This document shows, one piece after another, positions 16,241 to 23,859 of a stretch of 64,000 nt of DNA (positions are counted from its first letter, which is position 1; each line of letters opens with the position of its first letter). Made by a program: the position numbers and the translations under genes. Source of the stretch: Chloroflexota bacterium (GTDB taxonomy: Bacteria; Chloroflexota; Anaerolineae; Aggregatilineales; Phototrophicaceae); NCBI GenBank assembly GCA_020161935.1, contig JAIUNI010000005.1:340369-404368 (forward strand), given 5' to 3'. A model generated the notes under the pieces. It was not told the origin of the DNA. It searched no databases and worked only from the letters and a program-made list of their open reading frames with translations.

Positions 16241-17002
16241 GTGTTCAATTTCTTCCGGCGAAAACCTGCTTTGCCCGAAAATGCTGAATTGTTGAATGCA
16301 ATTATCAAACTTGCCACACAAGAAACCACTCAGAATCGGATTGCGTTCTATAAGATGATTTTGAAAAGCGATCTGCTGCTTGCCGGAGGAACTGACCCAT
16401 CGAAGCCCATTCTTTTGGTTGATGACGTAGGGCGCATCACGCTTCCCGTTTTTACTGACGTGGAGCGGGTGAAAAACGTTTATCCCGATGCGAACCGTGT
16501 GGGAAAGCTGCCGGTGTGTGATCTCTTCCGGCTTGCGGTTAAAAATAACTATTATCAAATCAATATTAACCCCGAAGTCGGCCCGGGTGCGTTTCTTACT
16601 TTCGAGGAGTTTGGCCCTTTAGCCGATGGGAAAATCCCAGACGTAGGATTCAGTTCTTCAAATGAGTTAGGTGAAGGCACGTTTGTACCAATGGGCGATT
16701 CCAAATTGCCCCCAGAAGATAAAATCGACAAAATGATCCAAAAAGCACGTCTGCTGCTTGCACAGGAAGTATCTGTTGAATTAGGTTTCTTGATTTTGAT
16801 GGGTTCAAATACAGGTGAATCGCGATTGACTGTTGCCTTGCGTGCTCGTAAGGGAACCGATATGAATAAACTGACTGCTTTTAGCCAAAAATTTGTTGAT
16901 GCGACTGAAGCCGAAATCCAACAGCCAATGAGTTTAATGTGGATGGATGATGAAAGCTATGCGTCTATTCGCATCAATTCACAACCATTTTATGAGAAGT
17001 AA
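16241..17002 (+). CDS. SseB-family protein
   Basis: 253 residues from GTG with AGGGA nine bases upstream. The N-terminal half (about 15-125) matches the SseB N-terminal fold: NAELLNAIIKLATQETTQNRIAFYKMILKSDLLLAG, then VFTDVERV. The C-terminal part (about 145-250), with PMSLMWMDDESYASIRINSQPFYEK at the end, matches the SseB C-terminal domain. The family, named for enhanced serine sensitivity in E. coli, is not an enzyme family of known reaction and often sits with secretion or immunity-type genes. Here it lies 24 bases before a TIR gene. A/T-richer codons than the MoxR operon. Confidence 0.75.
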   Translation: MFNFFRRKPALPENAELLNAIIKLATQETTQNRIAFYKMILKSDLLLAGGTDPSKPILLVDDVGRITLPVFTDVERVKNVYPDANRVGKLPVCDLFRLAVKNNYYQININPEVGPGAFLTFEEFGPLADGKIPDVGFSSSNELGEGTFVPMGDSKLPPEDKIDKMIQKARLLLAQEVSVELGFLILMGSNTGESRLTVALRARKGTDMNKLTAFSQKFVDATEAEIQQPMSLMWMDDESYASIRINSQPFYEK

Positions 17003-17026
17003 GAACGTAACAATAAGGGGGCGAGC

Positions 17027-17788
17027 ATGAGTGAGCAATCATCATTTGATGTTTTTATGCAGCGTATCAATCAGCGACCGCTGCCGCAAAACCCTATGAC
17101 ACGCATCCGAATGCTTGCCAAAGAACTGGCGGAAGGCGCGGCGCTTGATCTCTGGGGGATTTCGTTCCGCTTCTTCCGTGGGCAGTTGGTGATGAGTGAC
17201 GATCAAGCATACCTGATTCGCTATCTGAGCGAACGCTGGCACGATAAAGCGCCGCATTTTGGCCTGCTGCTGAGTAATGGCTATACCCGTTTTGATGCGG
17301 GTGAAAATGATGTGTATATCACGAAGGCGGCTTTCGACTTGATTGATGAGAGCGAAACCGCGAACATTTTTATTTCGTACAAGCGGAGTGAAAGCAGCGC
17401 CTTTGCCCTGCTGGTGCTGGCGCGGATGAAGGCGGTGGGAATCGAGCCATTTCTCGATTTGGCGCTTCAACCCGGCGATGATTGGGAGAAGGGGCTGCGC
17501 GAACGGATTCAGAAGTATCAATACTTGGTTGCTATTCTCAGCCACGACACTCTAAAGTCGGAGGTATGCATCAAGGAGATTAGTTGGGCGATTGAAGCGG
17601 GGTTGAGCATCATTCCGATCTGGCACAATGGGTTTGTGTACAAGTCGGGGGTTTGGGATGCGCTGTCGGTGAAGGTTGATACGGCGCTCAGTAAGACGCA
17701 TACGATACGGGTGATTGAGGAAAGTGCGCTGGGGTATAACAACGCGATTGTCGAACTACTCAATCGGTTCGGGGTAATGCCAGATTAG
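17027..17788 (+). CDS. TIR-domain protein with unrecognised N-terminal domain
   Basis: 253 residues with AAGGGGG before the ATG region. Residues 1-110 form an unrecognised domain (FRFFRGQLVMSDDQAYLIRYLSERW), possibly a winged-helix-like or peptide-binding module. From about 112, IFISYKRSE opens a TIR domain: PFLDLALQPGDDWEKGL, LVAILSHDTLKSEVCIKEISWAIEAG. Glu184 in the C-x-K-E-I motif sits where NAD-cleaving TIR enzymes carry the catalytic Glu, so NADase activity is possible. Bacterial TIR proteins act in signalling or anti-phage defence. The neighbour 24 bases upstream is the SseB-like gene and both follow the MoxR/VWA operon. Confidence 0.8.
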   Translation: MSEQSSFDVFMQRINQRPLPQNPMTRIRMLAKELAEGAALDLWGISFRFFRGQLVMSDDQAYLIRYLSERWHDKAPHFGLLLSNGYTRFDAGENDVYITKAAFDLIDESETANIFISYKRSESSAFALLVLARMKAVGIEPFLDLALQPGDDWEKGLRERIQKYQYLVAILSHDTLKSEVCIKEISWAIEAGLSIIPIWHNGFVYKSGVWDALSVKVDTALSKTHTIRVIEESALGYNNAIVELLNRFGVMPD

Positions 17789-17797
17789 GGAAGACTA

Positions 17798-17825
17798 TAG
17801 TCTTTAGTCAGTAGTCGATAGATTA
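17798..17825. repeat. heptanucleotide repeat array, locus A
   Basis: Four units in phase: TAGTCTT, TAGTCAG, TAGTCGA, TAGATTA. Reverse-complement units TCGACTA and AAGACTA recur exactly in the array before the TrkA-N gene (62583-62671). Confidence 0.75.
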
Positions 17826-17945
17826 AGGCAAATGCTTTCTACCACGGGGCACAAAGAAGTGAATAAGGGGTAATAGGCTTACCTTTTTTTGTTTGCTGAC
17901 CCCGGCTGGTTTTAGTATGCCCTCGTATATTCCGCACAATGGCTT

Positions 17946-17974
17946 TTGTGACCTTCCGTTAGGCGAGTTATAAT
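17946..17974 (+). promoter_or_regulatory. promoter of propionyl-CoA carboxylase operon
   Basis: TTGTGA and TATAAT are separated by exactly 17 bases, the best -35/-10 pair in the window. It implies a 5' leader of about 185 bases before the pccB start. Confidence 0.7.
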
Positions 17975-17994
17975 ATAGAAATAAGTGAAGATCA

Positions 17995-18037
17995 CCTACA
18001 GATTTGTAAAGCTGATGGTGGATTTAGTATCTGTAGG
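17995..18037 (+). promoter_or_regulatory. hairpin in the pccB leader
   Basis: CCTACAGAT pairs with ATCTGTAGG (nine perfect base pairs) around a 25-base loop, starting some 15 bases after the predicted transcription start. It does not match a riboswitch class that I know, and no T-run follows, so attenuation is not evident. A protein-binding or mRNA-stabilising leader is possible. Confidence 0.45.
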
Positions 18038-18167
18038 CTGATATGGTTGTTGTAATTTGGGCAGGCCAACGTCATGCGTGTTGTGCTGCAATTTGAACCT
18101 GTATTTCCCTGCGACATGACGAACCTGTCGTGTTTAGACAAAGCGACATCTCAACGGAGAGATCAAT

Positions 18168-19727
18168 ATGACTGTTACTGAGCATCATGACAAGATTAAG
18201 GAACTGCGCTTAAAACGTGCTCAAAGCCACGCGGGTGGTGGGGCGGAGCGCATCAAGAAGCAGAAGGAAAACAATCGTCATACGGCGCATGAGCGGCTTG
18301 ACATCATGCTTGACCCCGGCAGCTTCCGCGAGTTGGATGCGTTCGTGCAGCACCGGACGACCAGCTTCGGGATGCAGGATAAGAAGTATTTGGGTGACAG
18401 CGTGGTTACAGGATGGGGTACCATCAACGGACGCTTGGTGTACGTGTTCTCGCAAGACTTCACCGTCATCGGTGGGAGTTTGAGCGAAGTCCACGCACAG
18501 AAAATCATCAAAGTTATGGAGATGGCACTCAAAACCGGCGCACCTGTGATTGGCCTGAATGACAGCGGCGGCGCACGTATTCAAGAGGGTGTGGGCAGTT
18601 TGGCGGGGTATGCTGAAATCTTCCTGCATAATACGATGAGCAGTGGTGTTATGCCGCAAATCAGCCTGATTATGGGGCCATGCGCGGGTGGTGCGGTCTA
18701 CAGCCCTGCGCTAACCGATTTCATTATCATGGTGCAAGACACCAGCTATATGTATATCACCGGGCCAGATGTGGTGAAAACGGTGACACATGAAGATGTG
18801 ACGCATGAACAGCTTGGCGGTGCGAGCGTTCACGCCAGTAAGAGCGGCGTGTGCCATCTGGTGGCGGATAACGAGCAACAGGCGCTGCTGCTGGCACGGG
18901 AGTTGATGAGCTACCTGCCGCAGAACAACATGGAAGACCCGCCATTCGTACCGACGACCGACGATCCGCTGCGGGCAGACCCTGATCTTGAAAAGATTAT
19001 TCCTGACAATCCGAATAAACCTTACGACATGAAAGAAGTCATCAAGAAGGTTGTTGATGAAGGGCATTTCTTCGAGATTCACGAGATGTTTGCCACGAAT
19101 ATTGTTGTCGGGTTTGCGCGGTTAGGCGGTCACAGCGTCGGGATTATCGCGAACCAACCAGCCGTACTGGCAGGCGTGCTGGATATTGATGCCAGCGAGA
19201 AAGCTGCCCGTTTCATTCGCTTCTGCGATGCGTTTAACATTCCGATTGTGACGTTTGTGGATGTTCCGGGTTATATGCCGGGGACGGCGCAGGAATACGG
19301 CGGTATCATCCGTGCGGGTGCGAAGCTGCTTTACGCCTACTGCGAAGCGACGGTGCCTAAGCTGACGGTGACGACCCGTAAGAGCTACGGCGGCGCGTAC
19401 TGCGTGATGAGCAGCAAGCATATCCGTGGTGATCTGAACCTCGCGTGGCCTTCGGCGGAAATCGCAGTGATGGGGCCAGATGGCGCGGTAGGTGTCATTT
19501 TCCGGCGTGATATTGATAGCGCGGATGATCCGGTCGTTAAGAAGGCGGAATTGACCAACGATTACCGCGAGAAGTTTGCCAGTCCCTACGCGGCGGCAGA
19601 GCAGGGTTACATTGATGACATTATCGAACCGGCTGATACCCGCGCACGGTTGATTAATGGGCTTGAAGTCTTCCAGAACAAGCGCGACAGCAATCCTGCG
19701 CGTAAGCACGGCAATATTCCGCTTTAA
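18168..19727 (+). CDS. pccB: propionyl-CoA carboxylase, carboxyltransferase (beta) subunit
   Basis: 519 residues, the usual length of acyl-CoA carboxylase beta chains. GGAGAG precedes the ATG. Crotonase-fold N- and C-domains are visible: GLNDSGGARIQEGVGSLAGYAEIF and GPCAGGAVYSPALTDF form the first oxyanion region, FVDVPGYMPGTAQEYGGIIRAGAKLLYAY and TRKSYGGAYCVMSSKH the second. The enzyme transfers carboxyl from carboxybiotin to propionyl-CoA (or acetyl-CoA), giving methylmalonyl-CoA. The downstream genes supply the biotin carboxylase and biotin carrier. With the epimerase at 2.7 kb and mutase at 28 kb this makes a propionyl-CoA to succinyl-CoA route. Propionyl versus acetyl preference is inferred from that context. 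Confidence 0.93.
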   Translation: MTVTEHHDKIKELRLKRAQSHAGGGAERIKKQKENNRHTAHERLDIMLDPGSFRELDAFVQHRTTSFGMQDKKYLGDSVVTGWGTINGRLVYVFSQDFTVIGGSLSEVHAQKIIKVMEMALKTGAPVIGLNDSGGARIQEGVGSLAGYAEIFLHNTMSSGVMPQISLIMGPCAGGAVYSPALTDFIIMVQDTSYMYITGPDVVKTVTHEDVTHEQLGGASVHASKSGVCHLVADNEQQALLLARELMSYLPQNNMEDPPFVPTTDDPLRADPDLEKIIPDNPNKPYDMKEVIKKVVDEGHFFEIHEMFATNIVVGFARLGGHSVGIIANQPAVLAGVLDIDASEKAARFIRFCDAFNIPIVTFVDVPGYMPGTAQEYGGIIRAGAKLLYAYCEATVPKLTVTTRKSYGGAYCVMSSKHIRGDLNLAWPSAEIAVMGPDGAVGVIFRRDIDSADDPVVKKAELTNDYREKFASPYAAAEQGYIDDIIEPADTRARLINGLEVFQNKRDSNPARKHGNIPL

Positions 19728-19809
19728 CAAACATTGACCCTACTCCAGCAGTAGGGTTCGCAAATTGGCAACTTACACCGGCGAGCGTGCCGGACATGGG
19801 AGGCGCAAC

Positions 19810-21369
19810 ATGGCAAAGCGCAAATCAAAAAACGCGGCAAATGAGCCGGGGCAGAAGACCATTAAGAAGATCTTAATCGCGAACCGTGGCGAGATCGCGG
19901 TGCGTGTCATTCGGGCGTGCCGTGACTTAGGCATCGACTCGGTGGCGGTGTATTCGGAAGCTGACCGTACCAGCTTGCATGTACGATATGCGGATGAGGC
20001 GGTGTTTATCGGCCCGCCCGCCCCGCGCGAAAGCTATCTAGTGGCGGAAAAGATTATCGAGGCGGCGAAGAAAACAGGGGCGGATGCTATTCACCCCGGT
20101 TATGGCTTCCTTTCCGAACGCAGCTTTTTCTCGCAGATGTGCGCGGATGAAGGGATCATCTTCATCGGCCCGCCACCGGGGGCGATTGATACGATGGGCG
20201 ACAAGCAGACGGCGCGTGAAACGGTGCGGAAAGCGGGTGTTCCAGTTGTGCCGGGGACGGAACCGGGGATGCGTGATGATGAAATTTTGGCACTCGCGCC
20301 CAGCTTCGGCTTCCCGCTGCTGGTGAAAGCGACTGCCGGTGGTGGCGGTAAAGGTATGCGTGCCGTCACCCGCGAAGAAGATTTGAAGGACGCGATTGCC
20401 AGTGCGCGGCGCGAGGCCGAAAGCGCGTTTGGTAACGGTGATGTGTATGTGGAGAAGCTGCTGGTTGGTGCGCGGCATATCGAGTTCCAAATTTTGGCGG
20501 ATACACACGGCAATACCATCCACCTTGGCGAACGTGAATGCTCGATCCAACGGCGGCATCAAAAGTTGGTCGAAGAATCGCCGAGTATCGTCCTCGACCA
20601 AGACCAGTCGATGCGCGAACGGATGGGCGAAATGGCGGTTAAGGCTGCTCAGTCGGTCGGTTATGTAAACGCCGGAACCATTGAGTGCCTCGTCGATAAA
20701 GACAAGAATTTCTACTTCTTGGAAATGAATACCCGTTTGCAGGTAGAGCATCCGGTGACGGAACTCGTAACGGGTGTCGACCTTGTGAAAGAGCAAATTC
20801 GTATCGCGCGTGGGCGGCGTATGGGGCCGACGCAGAGCTTCCTGAACCCGACCGGTTGGGCGATTGAATGCCGTGTGAACGCCGAAGACCCCTATAACAA
20901 CTTCATGCCTTCGGTGGGCAAGATTACGTCGCTGAATGTGCCAACAGGGCCGGGGGTGCGCGTCGACAGCGGCGTGTATGGTGGTTACGAGATTACCCCC
21001 TACTACGACAGCATGATCGCCAAGCTGATTTGCTGGGGCGAAGATCGTGGTGAGGCGATTTTGCGGATGCGCCGCGCCCTTGAAGAATACACGATCATGG
21101 GGGTGAAGCATAATATCCCGTTCCACCAGAACCTGATGAACAGCTTCAGCTTTATCGCAGGGATGTTCGATACCAAGTTCGTTGAGGAACGCTTCAGCAT
21201 GACGACTTATGAAGAAGCACCGAGCGAAGACGAACTGGAAACTTCGGCGATTGCAGCGACTTTATTCGCGCACCGTCAGCGCCAACTCGCGGGGCAGGTG
21301 GTCAGCCGTGGCGAACGGGACACTAGCAACTGGAAGTGGGTCGGGCGTTGGGAGAGGATGCACCGCTAA
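19810..21369 (+). CDS. accC: acyl-CoA carboxylase biotin carboxylase subunit
   Basis: 519 residues from ATG 19810, where GGGAGG sits six to seven bases upstream. An in-frame TTG at 19765 lacks such a site. After a basic extension of about 25 residues comes the biotin carboxylase domain: KILIANRGEIAVRVIRACRDLGI, then the ATP-grasp Gly loop KATAGGGGKGMRAV, then FLEMNTRLQVEHPVTELVTGVDLV with catalytic Glu/Asn/Arg residues, and the C-terminal domain with AIECRVNAEDP. It ends without a biotinyl domain, which is encoded separately in the next gene. It ATP-dependently carboxylates biotin. Stop and next start overlap as TAATG. Confidence 0.93.
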   Translation: MAKRKSKNAANEPGQKTIKKILIANRGEIAVRVIRACRDLGIDSVAVYSEADRTSLHVRYADEAVFIGPPAPRESYLVAEKIIEAAKKTGADAIHPGYGFLSERSFFSQMCADEGIIFIGPPPGAIDTMGDKQTARETVRKAGVPVVPGTEPGMRDDEILALAPSFGFPLLVKATAGGGGKGMRAVTREEDLKDAIASARREAESAFGNGDVYVEKLLVGARHIEFQILADTHGNTIHLGERECSIQRRHQKLVEESPSIVLDQDQSMRERMGEMAVKAAQSVGYVNAGTIECLVDKDKNFYFLEMNTRLQVEHPVTELVTGVDLVKEQIRIARGRRMGPTQSFLNPTGWAIECRVNAEDPYNNFMPSVGKITSLNVPTGPGVRVDSGVYGGYEITPYYDSMIAKLICWGEDRGEAILRMRRALEEYTIMGVKHNIPFHQNLMNSFSFIAGMFDTKFVEERFSMTTYEEAPSEDELETSAIAATLFAHRQRQLAGQVVSRGERDTSNWKWVGRWERMHR

Positions 21370-21863
21370 TGAAATACGTTACGACGGTTAATAACAAGCA
21401 GTTTGAGATTGAGATTCTGGCGGATGGCAGCATCACGGTGGATGGTCAGAAGCGCGAAGTTGACTTCCACGCACTTGGCCCGTCGATGTACTCGATCCTT
21501 GCTGAAAATGTCTCGCATGAACTGACGATTGAGCAGCGCGACGATGAGATCGAAGTGCTGATGCGCGGGCGCTTGTATAGTACCCGCGTGCTTGATGAAC
21601 GGGCGCTGCTTATGGCGCAGCGAAGTGGTGGACTGGGTGGCGATTCCGGTGAGGTTAATATTAAGTCGCCGATGCCGGGATTGATCGTCGCCGTGAAGGT
21701 TGAAGCCGGCCAAGCAGTAAAGGCTGGCGATACGGTTGTCATCCTTGAGTCGATGAAGATGCAGAACGAATTGAAAGCCTCACGCGATGGTGTCGTCGGC
21801 AGTGTGAACGTGCAAGCCGGACAGACCGTTGAGCAACATAAGGTGTTGGTCAGCATCTCTTAG
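21369..21863 (+). CDS. biotin carboxyl carrier protein of acyl-CoA carboxylase
   Basis: 164 residues from ATG 21369, one-base overlap with the carboxylase stop. The C-terminal 75 residues form a biotinyl domain, with Lys130 in the canonical ESMKMQNEL and the preceding IKSPMPGLIVAVKVEAGQAVKAGD. The first 85 residues (MKYVTTVNNKQFEIEILADGSITVDGQ) are like the BT-type linker domain found in propionyl-CoA carboxylase alpha chains, here split off from the carboxylase. It carries carboxybiotin between the two preceding gene products, so all three are one complex. Confidence 0.9.
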   Translation: MKYVTTVNNKQFEIEILADGSITVDGQKREVDFHALGPSMYSILAENVSHELTIEQRDDEIEVLMRGRLYSTRVLDERALLMAQRSGGLGGDSGEVNIKSPMPGLIVAVKVEAGQAVKAGDTVVILESMKMQNELKASRDGVVGSVNVQAGQTVEQHKVLVSIS

Positions 21864-21872
21864 GGCTGCCAC

Positions 21873-22361
21873 ATGATCTTATTGCGACCGACCGAGGTGG
21901 ACGATCTGTCGTTTGTCGTCGCTGCTGAACAGCGTGACGAGAACAGCGTGTTCGTTATGCAGTGGACATACGACCAACACCGCGCCGCACTCTACGGAAC
22001 GGACTTAGCCCACTTGATTATTGAAGATGAATCCGACCAACGTGTCGGATTTATCCTTCTGGCGGGGTTAGAAAGCCCGCACCAGAGTATCGAGTTCCGG
22101 CGCATTGTGGTGACGGAAAAAGGGCGTGGCTACGGGCAGGAAGCTGTTCAGCAGGTGCAGCGATTCGCCTTTACCCGCCTGAGCGCCCACCGGCTCTGGT
22201 TAGATGTGAAAGAAACCAACCGCCGCGCACGGTATATTTATGCGAAGCTCGGTTTCCGCGAGGAAGGGGTTTTGAGGGAATGTTTGAAAACCGGAGACAC
22301 CTTTGAATCGTTGGTCGTTATGTCCATTTTGAGTCACGAATATTTTCAACTGCCCACTTAA
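21873..22361 (+). CDS. GNAT-family N-acetyltransferase (RimJ/RimL-like)
   Basis: 162 residues, nine bases after the biotin carrier gene, so probably in the same transcript. It begins MILLRPTEVDDLSFVVAAEQ and carries the acetyl-CoA loop in VVTEKGRGYGQEAVQQVQRFAF, followed by HRLWLDVKETNRRARYIYAKLGFREEG, a standard GNAT C-terminus. Such proteins acetylate amino groups of proteins or small molecules. A link with acyl-CoA carboxylase regulation is possible but not shown. Confidence 0.85.
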   Translation: MILLRPTEVDDLSFVVAAEQRDENSVFVMQWTYDQHRAALYGTDLAHLIIEDESDQRVGFILLAGLESPHQSIEFRRIVVTEKGRGYGQEAVQQVQRFAFTRLSAHRLWLDVKETNRRARYIYAKLGFREEGVLRECLKTGDTFESLVVMSILSHEYFQLPT

Positions 22362-22378
22362 CCCTAATAGTAGCCACT

Positions 22379-23830
22379 GTGTCCCGATTTTCCCCACCCA
22401 TCAAGTCATATGTCCCGATGATCTGGATTGTTCTACTCGCCGGATATGTGTTGGCAGGCGTGGTTGACGTTCCATTTCATGGGGATGAGTCGACGCAAAT
22501 TTTCATGAGCCGCGATTACGCCTACCAATTTATCGACCATGATATGAGCCGGTTGGCGTACAGTGATGATCCTGTTAGCCTGACTGAGCAGCAGCTTCGA
22601 CTCATTAACGGGACAGTGAACAAATATCTGATCGGGCTGGCGTGGCACGCGGCGGGTATGCGCGTCAACGACGTTAACGAGCAGTGGGATTGGGGCGCGG
22701 ATTGGAACTACAACCAGCAGAATAACCACGCGCCATCATTCGAACTTTTGATTGCCGCGCGGTGGCCTTCGGCGCTGCTGCTGGCAGCCGGTGTCGCGGT
22801 CATGTTCGGGTTGGGTAAGGCGCTCGGTGGTAAATGGACACCGTATATCGCCAGCCTGTATTATGCGCTCAATCCCGCGCTGCTCCTGAATGGGCGGCGG
22901 GCGATGATGGAGGGCAGTTTCATCTTTTTTAGCTTGCTAGCTGTGTTGGTGGGTATCTGGTTATTGCAACATCCATCCATGCGAAGGGCGATTTTACTGG
23001 GTATCGTCAGCGGGTTTGCACTCGCCAGTAAGCATACAGCGGTTTTCACAGTAGCGGCTGTTTTCGCGTCGGTAATCATCTATCTAGTTTACCAATCGGC
23101 ACGGTCGGAAGATGATTACAGCGTAGTGGATTATGTGCTGCTGCCATACTTAGGTTTCGCGACGATTGCCACGCTTGGGGTGTTTTTGGCGCTGAATCCG
23201 GCATGGTGGGGCGATCCGGTGGCGAGGGCGCAAACTGTTTTACAACTGCGGCAGGATTTGCTAGCCGGACAAACGGCTGTTTTCGGCGGGTATTCCAACT
23301 TTGCCGATCAACTCGGCGGTTTCTTCCGTCAAAGTTTGGTTGTTTACCCGCAGTATTATGAGGTTAGCGGCTGGGAAGGCTATATTGCTGACCAGATCAG
23401 CCGTTATGAGTCGTCGGTCTGGCGTGGGGTAAGCATGGGCGGCTCGGTCATCGGTGCGCTGTTCGTGTGTGGTATCATGGCAGTTGGTACGTGGGAAATG
23501 GTAAGCCCGCTCATTCCACTACGCTTGCGTAAACGGTGGATAGTGGATGATGACGAACCCATTACCAATGCTCATCCGCCAATCACTGGCGCACGGTGGT
23601 TAGTCGGTTTGTGGGCGCTGGTCATGGTACTCACGACGATGTTCTTAACCCCGCTGGAATGGCAGCGCTATTACTTACCCGTGTATCCGGCGATAGGGTT
23701 GGTGGCTGCGCTGGGTGTTGATGTGCTGCTGACGCGATGGAAGTGGCGCACACTTTTAAACCGGCGTGTTGATGAACCGGTACTCAGTGGTGACGATTCG
23801 CGACCGGATACGTTGCCGGAACTTGTTTAA
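22379..23830 (+). CDS. PMT/ArnT-like membrane glycosyltransferase (GT-C fold)
   Basis: 483 residues from a GTG 17 bases after the GNAT gene. About ten membrane helices. The first extracytoplasmic loop has the acidic motif FHGDESTQIFMSRDYAYQF, the Asp-Glu signature of family 39 type transferases, then WPSALLLAAGVAVMFGLGKAL and NPALLLNGRRAMMEGSF. These enzymes move sugars from polyprenyl phosphate carriers to proteins, lipids or glycans outside the membrane. The C-terminus ends in a charged tail. A second large GT-C gene follows 29 bases later. Confidence 0.85.
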   Translation: MSRFSPPIKSYVPMIWIVLLAGYVLAGVVDVPFHGDESTQIFMSRDYAYQFIDHDMSRLAYSDDPVSLTEQQLRLINGTVNKYLIGLAWHAAGMRVNDVNEQWDWGADWNYNQQNNHAPSFELLIAARWPSALLLAAGVAVMFGLGKALGGKWTPYIASLYYALNPALLLNGRRAMMEGSFIFFSLLAVLVGIWLLQHPSMRRAILLGIVSGFALASKHTAVFTVAAVFASVIIYLVYQSARSEDDYSVVDYVLLPYLGFATIATLGVFLALNPAWWGDPVARAQTVLQLRQDLLAGQTAVFGGYSNFADQLGGFFRQSLVVYPQYYEVSGWEGYIADQISRYESSVWRGVSMGGSVIGALFVCGIMAVGTWEMVSPLIPLRLRKRWIVDDDEPITNAHPPITGARWLVGLWALVMVLTTMFLTPLEWQRYYLPVYPAIGLVAALGVDVLLTRWKWRTLLNRRVDEPVLSGDDSRPDTLPELV

Positions 23831-23859
23831 CTCATTCATACTGATTTCGAAAACCCCCT

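Larger units (their letters stand above)
17789..18167. other. 379-base intergenic region before carboxylase operon
   Basis: Holds, in order, a heptamer repeat array, a fragment of the CACAAAG repeat (17840-17858), a good sigma-70-type promoter and a long structured leader for pccB. No reading frame here looks real. Confidence 0.7.

Noticed and set aside
20038..21126. A 362-codon frame antisense to the biotin carboxylase gene
   Set aside because: His/Arg-rich shadow of a conserved gene.
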